64,000 nucleotides of DNA, taken from Planctomycetaceae bacterium. GTDB taxonomy: Bacteria > Planctomycetota > Planctomycetia > Planctomycetales > Planctomycetaceae. The first letter of the stretch is position 1. Every line of letters begins with the position of its first letter. A program made the position numbers and the translations under genes. The notes beneath the pieces were generated by a model. The model saw nothing but the letters and a program-made list of their open reading frames with translations. It made no database searches and was not told the origin of the DNA. Of this stretch, positions 7,011-18,339 are shown piece after piece. The stretch is taken from assembly GCA_020638955.1 (NCBI GenBank), contig JACKHO010000011.1:55684-119683 (forward strand), in the 5' to 3' direction.

Positions 7011-8642
7011 TTACTGACTGGCTGTTCCTGAATTCGTCACAGGATATCCCGTCCCCAGCCCCGACAAGTCGCGCAGCGACAACACCTTGGCTGGCGACTG
7101 CGTGCTGTCCAGAATGGCTTCCAGCCGCGTTGCCGGTCCACCTTCCCCGTAATGTCCAATGGACTGCACTCGGTACACACTGCCTTTGGCCGTAATGAAG
7201 GGATCGATGAGACGCAACGTGGTTTGATCAACCAATCCATCGACCAGCAACCAGGCCGTGGTAGAACGTCGGGCAATTTCTTCGGGAAGCGGTTCCCCGT
7301 CGGTCCCAATGAATTGACTCTCTGCGATAGCCGTCGCCAAATCGAGCGGAAATTCGGGTATTCCCATGAGGACTTCTGCCCGACAACTGTTAATGCTGAT
7401 ACGGCCCCGGATGGTACTGGCATTTGTTACGGTGAATGTATCGAACAGTGCCGGGAACTCTTCATCCAGCGTCGAACTGCTGGTCCAGGGACTCGTCAGG
7501 GTGGTTGGGGTTCCATCGATTTGGGCCGTGACTTCGGCGTCGACTAAATCGTACAGGGAGATGAACTTAACCGCGCCTCCCTCGGACAGGTCCATGCCAC
7601 CGCGTGTGACGGAATTTTCATTGTTATTTCCTGAGGCCACATTTCGGACAATCGACTGGGCGATGTTTTGCAGGGCGTTGTCGGTTTGCGCGTCGCCCGT
7701 GCTGACACCCAATTGTCCATCCAATTGCTCAATGTTATTTGCCCCATTCATGCGGTACGCGACAATAAACTGAGCGACTTCGTCCGGGAACCCTTCGTCG
7801 ATGATTTGGTCGTACAGTTCCGTCAGCAACGACTGATTGATGTCGATTTTGTCAGACCCATCAGCCCGCAAATTTGACTCCTTACCGTAAACGGTGAGAT
7901 ATGCGGAGAACCCCAAATCGAGAATGCCATCGGCATTGTCATAGGGGAGTTGAGTTTCGCCGTCGTTCTCATTGGGATCGAGCAACCCATTCCGATTGGC
8001 GTCTTCGCCGTAGAGCAGTTCATAGGTCATGCCATCGACCTTGAGCAGTTCATCGAGTGATCCCGCCGGGCCATTCGTCGGTTCATACGGCGAAGCGAAA
8101 CTCTCGTAATCCGCCACCTCCGCACCAAACTCGCGGGCCACATCGTCGTCGTCGACCCAGTCGAGAATGGAATCGGCGAGGTATTCCGTCATGTTCGGGA
8201 TGTACATGAGCAATTCGCGCGAGTAGTACTCGTCAAGCCCGAACGACTCAATGGCATTGATATTCAGCTTGCCCGACTCATCCATCAGACCGTAACGAAA
8301 CTGCGTGGCACTGGCGTCGCGTTCCACCGGTGCGACAAGCGAGAACTGTCCGGTGTTACGGGTATCGCTGCCGGAGACAATGGTCACGCCGGAAAAATAC
8401 GTGGGGTCGTGGTAGTAGTTTTGGTCAATCAGTTCGTCCGGGTTTTCGAGCATAGCGGCAGCATACTCAATGCCCGACTCAGCCAGCAGCCGCGTTTGCA
8501 CCTCGCGTGCGTACATCTTGGTCGCCTGGCGTTCTGCGATCATGGAGGTCATGAACACGTAGGCCGCCAGCGTCAACAGAACCAGCACCACCAGCACCAC
8601 GAACAGCGCAGTGCCGCCCCGGTCTCGATGTTGCGATGCCAT
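7011..8642 (-). CDS. GspK-like type II secretion minor pseudopilin
   Basis: The 543 residues start 'MASQHRDRGGTALFVVLVVLVLL', a short basic leader ending in GG and then a hydrophobic helix, as in general secretion pathway protein K, which caps the pseudopilus tip. The segment 'FRYGLMDESGKLNINAI' and the following 'ADSILDWVDDDD' are typical GspK sequence; tandem helix-hairpin-helix-like regions follow. The Asp/Asn-rich stretch 'DANRNGLLDPNENDGE' around residue 240 looks calcium-binding. It is longer than E. coli GspK (about 330). The ATG at 8642 has TGAGGA upstream and gives a normal leader; the alternative at 8684 does not. No other gsp genes are in the window, so the system is dispersed or lies elsewhere. 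Confidence 0.85.
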   Translation of the reverse strand: MASQHRDRGGTALFVVLVVLVLLTLAAYVFMTSMIAERQATKMYAREVQTRLLAESGIEYAAAMLENPDELIDQNYYHDPTYFSGVTIVSGSDTRNTGQFSLVAPVERDASATQFRYGLMDESGKLNINAIESFGLDEYYSRELLMYIPNMTEYLADSILDWVDDDDVAREFGAEVADYESFASPYEPTNGPAGSLDELLKVDGMTYELLYGEDANRNGLLDPNENDGETQLPYDNADGILDLGFSAYLTVYGKESNLRADGSDKIDINQSLLTELYDQIIDEGFPDEVAQFIVAYRMNGANNIEQLDGQLGVSTGDAQTDNALQNIAQSIVRNVASGNNNENSVTRGGMDLSEGGAVKFISLYDLVDAEVTAQIDGTPTTLTSPWTSSSTLDEEFPALFDTFTVTNASTIRGRISINSCRAEVLMGIPEFPLDLATAIAESQFIGTDGEPLPEEIARRSTTAWLLVDGLVDQTTLRLIDPFITAKGSVYRVQSIGHYGEGGPATRLEAILDSTQSPAKVLSLRDLSGLGTGYPVTNSGTASQ

Positions 8643-8860
8643 TGCTGAATCCTCAAATGCGTTGGAGAAAGGCCATTTCCCCACTTAAACCACGTTCCAG
8701 CCTATGGTTCTCGCAGATTCAAGCACCTTTGTCGAGATTGAACAGAATTCCGCCGCTACGCCGCGCGCATCTGATGGACAGAATCTTTGCCGGAACTCCG
8801 GCCGCCTGAAAATGTTTCTTCAAAACATCACTTTGCAGAATGCTCATCGCCGTTTGCGCA

Positions 8861-8898
8861 GCTCCGGCATGCACTCGCGGCCTGCGGTCCGGCCTACA
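8861..8898. repeat. Dispersed palindromic repeat, family C (short copy)
   Basis: 'gctccggcat' through 'ggtccggcctaca' matches, in inverse orientation, the ends of the longer elements at 29936-30075 and 38023-38085. It sits in the gap between the methyltransferase and GspK-like genes. Confidence 0.65.
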
Positions 8899-8914
8899 GT
8901 GCGAACAAACCCAG

Positions 8915-9850
8915 CTATGCGGCACGAGCAGCGACTGCCGGGACCGACTTCTTCAGTACTACTGTGCTGTAGCGCACGGCCAAATCTTCCGGCGACATCG
9001 ACGAAAACTGTTCGTGCAACTTGAGGGTCCGCAACTGATTGATGTCTTCGGTCGATCCCTCCCGGGCGTGGTCCTCGGCGACATCGAACCCCGCCTGCCG
9101 ATACATGTCGAGGTATTCGCAGTGCCGCAAACGATTCTGGTAGTGCAGACTGGGATTAAACGACCGCCAGTCCGTCGGGGCGTACTGCAGGAAGTTGTAC
9201 ACGCCAATTGAACGGTCGAAGTAGGAGTAGTGGTCCTGATAGTCAACCCGGAAGGAAATGACGCCTCCCGGCTTCAGTATGCGGTGACATTCCACCATGA
9301 TTTCCGCAATATCTTTCGCGGGAATGTGTTCCAGAGTGTTCGTCGTCGCAATGCAGTCCACGGAATTATCCGGCAGACCAGTGGCCCGTGCATCAGAAGG
9401 AGCCCGGTAGTCCATGCCCCACCAGTCGTGCATTTGCTGGATTGCGGTATCGACGTGGGAACTCAACTGCTGGTTCGCGACTCGCGGCAACTTGCGACCA
9501 ACATCCAGCCGGCCCAGTTGTTCCACAGACACATTAATGAGCCACGGACGCAGCAGCCGCCGGATGTCGACCAGGATTTGCTTGTTCACTCCCAGCGCAT
9601 GGAAAATCAGTGGGCCGGACATGGTCCACCCTGCCCCGAACTGGAAAAACACGGCCTCACCCACCGGGCAATTTCCGAGGCGGCAAAACGTGTCGACGTG
9701 CCCGGCTTCGATTTCGAATCGTTCCAGAAACTTCTTGTCAGACGGCGGCAACGACTTCGTGACGTACCGCTGCAGCCAGTAATAGAGAGTTTCCCCGCCG
9801 GGAATGCGGGAGAGAACGTTCTGAATTTGGGCTTTTCTATGCCAGTGCAT
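8915..9850 (-). CDS. SAM-dependent methyltransferase
   Basis: The 311-residue protein carries a class I methyltransferase core in its second half: 'LPDNSVDCIATTNTLEHIP' is the motif II/III region with the Asp-hydrophobic strand, and 'ECHRILKPGGVISFRVDY' is the conserved post-motif of the Methyltransf_11 type. The N-terminal part is helical and ends 'GPLIFHALGVNKQILVDI', which may form the first core strand. The ATG at 9850 is chosen over the TTG at 9856 because AAAGGA lies seven bases upstream. Substrate unknown; such proteins often sit in glycan or lipid loci, but nothing nearby confirms that here. Confidence 0.85.
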   Translation of the reverse strand: MHWHRKAQIQNVLSRIPGGETLYYWLQRYVTKSLPPSDKKFLERFEIEAGHVDTFCRLGNCPVGEAVFFQFGAGWTMSGPLIFHALGVNKQILVDIRRLLRPWLINVSVEQLGRLDVGRKLPRVANQQLSSHVDTAIQQMHDWWGMDYRAPSDARATGLPDNSVDCIATTNTLEHIPAKDIAEIMVECHRILKPGGVISFRVDYQDHYSYFDRSIGVYNFLQYAPTDWRSFNPSLHYQNRLRHCEYLDMYRQAGFDVAEDHAREGSTEDINQLRTLKLHEQFSSMSPEDLAVRYSTVVLKKSVPAVAARAA

Positions 9851-9981
9851 GAGCAATCCTTTGCCAAACCGGATGATCTCCGGAGTCTGCGAGCCACAAA
9901 CCGTATCAGGGGCTTCGCGATTGGGGCAATATCGAAACGGAGTGGGGATCTATCTCCAATATTCGATCGAACCTGTTTTGT

Positions 9982-10010
9982 CTGACGGAACTGGCAGTTT
10001 TGGTTACAAT
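9982..10010 (+). promoter_or_regulatory. Candidate sigma-70-type promoter
   Basis: CTGACG (9982-9987) and TACAAT (10005-10010) are separated by 17 bases and lie about 45 bases before the ATG at 10055. The -10 box is a 5/6 match, the -35 box weak. Sequence match only. Confidence 0.3.
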
Positions 10011-10054
10011 GCAGACTGCAGCAGAGTTGTGTCAGCTCGGTACGGGAAGTCCAA

Positions 10055-10348
10055 ATGCAAATCAAGAACAACGCGGTCTACTCGCTTGCGCAAAGGTGTT
10101 TTTGGGCCCACCTCGGTTACATGTACTTGGATGACGAGAATCTGACTTTCAAAGCTCTAATCAACTACTTTGGCTTGATCTCGCAACAATGGCACTTGAG
10201 ACACCTTCGCAGCGCAAATTGCCGCAGCGGTTGGTGGGCTGCCAATTTGCATTTCACGACCGTGAACGGCGACTCGTACCAGTTCCTTGTTACCCCAGCG
10301 TTTGGTGAGTACGTGAGCGACATTATTCAAAAGCAGGGACTTCGGTAA
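10055..10348 (+). CDS. Small protein with PH/GRAM-like pattern
   Basis: The 97 residues read 'GYMYLDDENLTFKAL' early, then several alternating strands, then 'TVNGDSYQFLV' and a closing helix 'FGEYVSDIIQKQG'. This order (a Y.Y..L.F strand, a D/NG-Y-F strand pair, a C-terminal helix) resembles bacterial PH or GRAM-like domains of about 90 residues. No signal peptide or membrane helix is present. A candidate promoter precedes it and a REP-like palindrome follows 33 bases after the stop. Recognition is by pattern only; it may be an unrelated small protein. Confidence 0.5.
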   Translation: MQIKNNAVYSLAQRCFWAHLGYMYLDDENLTFKALINYFGLISQQWHLRHLRSANCRSGWWAANLHFTTVNGDSYQFLVTPAFGEYVSDIIQKQGLR

Positions 10349-10380
10349 TTCACGCTTCCGCAAACACAATGCACGTCAAG

Positions 10381-10411
10381 CATGCCCACGCTGCAGCGCG
10401 AGGTGGGCAAG
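10381..10411. repeat. REP-like palindrome, family A (degenerate)
   Basis: Left arm CATGCCCACG (10381-10390) and loop 'ctgcagcgcga' are intact; the right arm GGTGGGCAAG (10402-10411) has two changes. It follows the small PH-like gene. Confidence 0.8.
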
Positions 10412-10572
10412 GCGCAAGAAAAACGACCTGAAATGCGACGATTGATACCCAGTGAGTCGTCCAGTTCGGTTAGAATGCGATGCGAGTAAACTTCGACTCC
10501 AGTTGAAAACATTGACTCGATTGAGATTCAGCGAGATCCAGATCTCAACTCCCGGAAATGGGGTAATAGATC

Positions 10573-10791
10573 ATGACTGTTCGATTATTCGCGGGTTTCG
10601 TTGCCATCCTGCTGGCCGTCCTGATGACTGCCATCGTCATCGTTGCCGGTCTCGCTAGGGATAATCTGGCAACTTGGAAAATCGCAACAGCTTTGCTGGT
10701 CATCGGGACATCAACCTGGCAGGCGTACCGTAATCTTCGTCATCGTCCTGAGTCCGCTCTGCCCACAGCGGAGAAGTCGAACGCGTCGTAA
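10573..10791 (+). CDS. Small two-helix membrane protein
   Basis: The 72 residues hold two hydrophobic helices (residues 5-27 and 36-51), a short basic connector, and a hydrophilic tail ending 'PTAEKSNAS'. GGGG occurs before the ATG but the spacing is not ideal. It overlaps the 3' end of the regulator on the other strand by 92 bases, so at least one of the two gene ends is unusual: the overlap coincides with the place where the regulator loses its expected DNA-binding domain. No family recognised. Confidence 0.5.
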   Translation: MTVRLFAGFVAILLAVLMTAIVIVAGLARDNLATWKIATALLVIGTSTWQAYRNLRHRPESALPTAEKSNAS

Positions 10792-11584
10792 ATGCAACTG
10801 GCGGAATGAGTCGCGGCTCATTGGAGACATCTTCCCCGTCCATCATCTGTTCGAGCAGTTCTGCGGCGGCGTACCCGGTGCGGCGGGCATCGAGCTGGAC
10901 ACTCGACAAGGAAGGATTTGCCAAGTCACACAACAGTTCGTCGTTATCGACCCCCAGCACCGCCACCTCATCCGGCACAGCAATGTTCGCTTCGCGACAG
11001 ACATCGAGCAGTCGCTGAGCCATAATGTCGTAACAGGCCAGCACGCCGACCGGCTTGGGAACCTCCTGAATCCATTCCCGCATCCGCTTCTGTTCCCGCA
11101 GCCACGAACCGTGCGAACCATCGGGCGTGGTGCCGAGATAAACCTCGCACGGAATCCCCTGCTCCTCTGCCAATCTGAGGAAATGTTCCTGCCGCCAGCG
11201 AGACCAGTTGAAGGCAGAATCACCGCAAAAAGCGAGTTGCCGGAATCCCCGCTCGGCGAGATGGTCAATTGCCAAACGTGCCACGGCTTCGTCATCGGTT
11301 TCGACCCACGGAATCCCCGGCACGTGTCGAGCAGCACTCACATCAATGATGGGGACCTTCTTCCGCTTGAGTGCCTGCGCCATTTCGGGTGTTTCAATCC
11401 GGGCGATGATTCCATCACCCCGCCATCCCTTCAGCCAGGCGGGTGGACCGGCGGTTCGTTGTTGTTCCGGCAAGGAAACCGACCAGTTCCCATGCTCGCG
11501 CTGATACGCAATGACACCACGCAACAACCCCCGCGCATACGCGTTGGACGTTTCGACAAGTAATGCGACAGAGCGGCGCGACAC
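10700..11584 (-). CDS. XylR-like sugar-binding regulator lacking its HTH domain
   Basis: The 294 residues begin 'RRSVALLVETSNAYARGLLRGV', the hallmark of planctomycete XylR-type regulators, and continue as a complete LacI-like periplasmic-binding sensor ('DGIIARIETPEMAQAL', 'FRQLAFCGDS', 'VLACYDIMAQRLLDVCREANIAVPDEVAVLGVDND', 'LSSVQLDARRTGYAAAELL'). In the family an AraC-type helix-turn-helix domain of about 100 residues follows; here the frame ends about 23 residues after the sensor ('RSTSPLWAERTQDDDED'), and no HTH was seen in neighbouring frames. The GTG at 11584 is chosen because GGGAG is six bases upstream; the longer frame to 11758 reads through a palindromic repeat. Divergent to the Gfo/Idh/MocA gene. 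Sugar sensing is inferred; DNA binding is doubtful. Confidence 0.8.
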   Translation of the reverse strand: MSRRSVALLVETSNAYARGLLRGVIAYQREHGNWSVSLPEQQRTAGPPAWLKGWRGDGIIARIETPEMAQALKRKKVPIIDVSAARHVPGIPWVETDDEAVARLAIDHLAERGFRQLAFCGDSAFNWSRWRQEHFLRLAEEQGIPCEVYLGTTPDGSHGSWLREQKRMREWIQEVPKPVGVLACYDIMAQRLLDVCREANIAVPDEVAVLGVDNDELLCDLANPSLSSVQLDARRTGYAAAELLEQMMDGEDVSNEPRLIPPVAFTTRSTSPLWAERTQDDDEDYGTPARLMSR

Positions 11585-11607
11585 GGTCAGCTCCCAGAAA
11601 TCAGCAC

Positions 11608-11690
11608 GGGAGGGCGAAGCTCCTGCTGAGCCGCGAAGGTGGTTCAAGCGTCCATTTACAACTGCGGCTCGGCGGGAGCCTCGCCCTCCC
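11608..11690. repeat. 83-base imperfect palindrome, family B
   Basis: Starts GGGAGGGCGAAGCTCC and ends as its approximate inverse, GGGAGCCTCGCCCTCCC; the inner 'gctgagccgcgaaggtggtt' pairs loosely with 'actgcggctcggcggg'. A near-identical copy lies at 17444-17525. This copy lies about 23 bases upstream of the regulator's GTG. Confidence 0.9.
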
Positions 11691-11857
11691 AGAACCTTGC
11701 CAACGTAAAATATCTCCAATTTTATTCGCATTTTCTCATGGACGGCGGCCCGTCGCAAGTCACAATGGTCGCCACATCAACTCATGCTTGCGCATAATAT
11801 GCGTAGTGCAGTTCACCCAAGAAAGAATCAACTCCCTGAAGTAGAAGGATAAACCCG

Positions 11858-12976
11858 ATGAGTAAGCAGTTTCGTGTCGCGATGGTGGGCCTCGGTTTTG
11901 GTGCGGAGTTCATTCCGATTTACCAGGCGCATCCCAATGCTGTGGTCGAAGCGATTTGCCGTCGTAACGAAGCGGAGTTGAACAAGTGCGGTGACGAGTT
12001 TGGCATCGCCAAGCGTTACACGACGTACGAAGAAGTCCTGGCCGATCCGGACATCGACTTTGTCCACATTAACAGCCCCATCCCAGACCACGCCAAAATG
12101 TCACTGCAGGCAATGGACGCCGGCAAGCACGTCATGTGCACTGTCCCCATGGCGACGACCATTGAAGACTGCCGCAAGGTCGTCGAGAAAGTTCAGGAAA
12201 CCGGCCTGAAGTACATGATGGCCGAAACCGTCGTCTACAGCCGCGAATTCCTCTACATCAAGGAACTATACGAAAAAGGGGAACTCGGCAAGATTCAGTA
12301 CCTCGCCGCCTCGCACCCGCAGGACATGGACGGCTGGCCGTCTTACTGGGAAGAAATGATTCCCATGCACTATGCCACACACGTGGTCGGCCCTTGTCTG
12401 GGTATGATCAACGGTGTTGCTGAGTACGTGAGCTGCTTCGGCTCGGGAACTGTTCGAGAAGACATCCAGAAGAAGTCTGGCAACAAGTTCGCCGTCGAAA
12501 CCTGCCACATCAAAATCAAAGACTCCGATCTCACCGCCCACATTTGGCGGTTCTTGTACGACGTCGCCCGGCAGTACCGCGAAAGTATTGACGTCTACGG
12601 CACCAAGAAGAGTTTCGAGTGGGAACTCACCGAACATGGCAAGCACGTGCTGCACACTGCCAAGCGTCCTGAGCCGGAAATTCCAGAACTCATCGAAGTT
12701 CCCGACTACGCTCACCTGCTGCCGAAAGAAATCCAGAAGTTCACTCTGCCACAGGAAATCCACGACGCCGGGCACCTTTCGTTCCTGCAGGGCGGCGGCC
12801 ACGGCGGCTCGCACCCGCACCTGGTCAACGAATTCCTGAACGCTCTGCTCGAAGACCGCGATCCATGGCCAAACGCAGTTCAATCGGCCAACTGGACGTG
12901 CGTCGGCATTTGTGCGCACGAATCGGCAATGCAAGGTGGTAAGATTGTTGAACTGCCTGAGTTCACACTCCAATAA
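11858..12976 (+). CDS. Gfo/Idh/MocA family NAD(P)-dependent sugar dehydrogenase
   Basis: The 372 residues have an N-terminal Rossmann fold ('FRVAMVGLGFGAEFIPIYQAHP', glycine motif GLGFGAEF), then 'INSPIPDHAKMSLQAMDAGKHVMCTVPMATT', which matches the family's E-K-P region with the catalytic Lys position replaced by 'TVP'. The C-terminal GFO_IDH_MocA alpha/beta domain follows ('GELGKIQYLAASHPQD', 'WPSYWEEMIPMHYATH' with a likely catalytic His). 'YDVARQYRESIDVYGTKKSFEW' and 'HPHLVNEFLNALLEDRDPWP' are usual for planctomycete members. AAGGAT precedes the ATG. The canonical E-K-P lysine appears absent, so activity may differ. It is followed by a terminator-like hairpin and the PVC dehydrogenase, and is divergent to the XylR-like gene, which suggests sugar or polyol catabolism. 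Confidence 0.9.
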   Translation: MSKQFRVAMVGLGFGAEFIPIYQAHPNAVVEAICRRNEAELNKCGDEFGIAKRYTTYEEVLADPDIDFVHINSPIPDHAKMSLQAMDAGKHVMCTVPMATTIEDCRKVVEKVQETGLKYMMAETVVYSREFLYIKELYEKGELGKIQYLAASHPQDMDGWPSYWEEMIPMHYATHVVGPCLGMINGVAEYVSCFGSGTVREDIQKKSGNKFAVETCHIKIKDSDLTAHIWRFLYDVARQYRESIDVYGTKKSFEWELTEHGKHVLHTAKRPEPEIPELIEVPDYAHLLPKEIQKFTLPQEIHDAGHLSFLQGGGHGGSHPHLVNEFLNALLEDRDPWPNAVQSANWTCVGICAHESAMQGGKIVELPEFTLQ

Positions 12977-12998
12977 TTGATGTTGCCCACAGATTGAT

Positions 12999-13030
12999 CC
13001 GACCCGGCTTCCATTGAGTTGCCGGGTCGG
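12999..13030 (+). terminator. Terminator-like hairpin
   Basis: A perfect 10-bp stem, CCGACCCGGC and GCCGGGTCGG, with a 12-base loop, lies 23 bases after the dehydrogenase stop. It is followed by 'ctgatttcattatt', only moderately T-rich, so termination may be partial. Confidence 0.55.
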
Positions 13031-13064
13031 CTGATTTCATTATTCCTCAAACGCCTCGGTCATC

Positions 13065-17438
<4,374 letters not shown>

Positions 17439-17443
17439 TTCAC

Positions 17444-17525
17444 GGGAGGGCGAAGCTCCCGCTGAGCCGCGAACGTGGTTCAAGAGTCCATTTGCAAATG
17501 CGGCTCGGCGGAGCCTCGCCCTCCC
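17444..17525. repeat. 82-base imperfect palindrome, family B
   Basis: Same element as 11608-11690, in the same orientation with a few substitutions. It begins five bases after the stop of the PVC dehydrogenase gene, so it may act as a transcript 3' end. Confidence 0.9.
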
Positions 17526-17683
17526 TGTCGTTTTCCGAAGCAGTGAAAGGTCGTGCCCATTCCAAGGGGCACGACATGTTTCTGGCATACTCGCTTTGCC
17601 AGATTGTTTCTCTGGGTGATATACTGCAAGTTGCAATGGTTTGCCTTTTCCTCGAAAAGATTCAGCAGCTCGGAGTTGTCACA

Positions 17684-18292
17684 ATGCGTTTCACTGCCCT
17701 CGTCGTTTTGTTTTCGGGTCTTGCCGTCTCGGTTCTGCGTGCAGATGACAAACCCCAGGTTCCTCCTCCCAATGCCGAAGCGGTTGCCGCAATTAAGGCA
17801 TTAGGTGGAAACGTCATGCAAATCGCTCAGAACGACGCGCATCTCGACGTCACGCTGCACCTGGCAAGCAGCGACGTCACCGATGACGCGCTCGCCCAGG
17901 TGGCCAAGCTGGAAGGCGTGGTCTGGCTGAATTTGGCCGGGACAAAAATCACCAACGCCGGCCTGGCTCACGTCAAAGGCATGAAGTCTCTCCAACGACT
18001 GCATCTGGAGAAGACAGAAGTTGGCGACGAAGGCGTGGCACAGCTCACTGGTCTGGAGAACCTGGAGTACCTCAACCTGTACGCCACCAAGGTCACCGAC
18101 GCTGGCCTGAAAAACCTCAATGGCCTGAAGAACCTCAAACGCGTTTACGTCTGGCAGTCGCAAGTGACTGATGCGGGAATCGCGGAATTGAAGGCCGCAT
18201 TGCCGGAAGTCACCGTCATTGGGGCACTCGATTTGAAGCCGGTTGAACCCGCGCAGCCGGAAGAAAAGAAAGAGGAAGAGAAGAAGGAGTAA
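17684..18292 (+). CDS. Exported leucine-rich-repeat protein
   Basis: The 202 residues start with signal peptide 'MRFTALVVLFSGLAVSVLRA' and continue into five or six LRRs of the planctomycete type ('VTDDALAQVAKLEGVVWLNLAGTKITNAGLAHV', read as consecutive repeats). The repeats end with 'LKAALPEVTVIG', and the tail is highly charged (EEKKEEEKKE-like). The ATG at 17684 has GGAG eight bases upstream; earlier in-frame starts back to 17492 read into the family B repeat. Probably periplasmic. It is a shorter, exported relative of the LRR protein at 18-773. The DUF4175-like gene begins 47 bases later, so co-transcription is likely. Confidence 0.88.
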   Translation: MRFTALVVLFSGLAVSVLRADDKPQVPPPNAEAVAAIKALGGNVMQIAQNDAHLDVTLHLASSDVTDDALAQVAKLEGVVWLNLAGTKITNAGLAHVKGMKSLQRLHLEKTEVGDEGVAQLTGLENLEYLNLYATKVTDAGLKNLNGLKNLKRVYVWQSQVTDAGIAELKAALPEVTVIGALDLKPVEPAQPEEKKEEEKKE

Positions 18293-18339
18293 CGACGCCT
18301 CTGGTCGACGCTCCCTCATCGAAAACAGGCAGGTCTCGG

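Noticed and set aside
11585..11758. N-terminal extension of the XylR-like regulator
   Set aside because: It reads through the family B repeat, while a GTG with an excellent ribosome-binding site follows at 11584.
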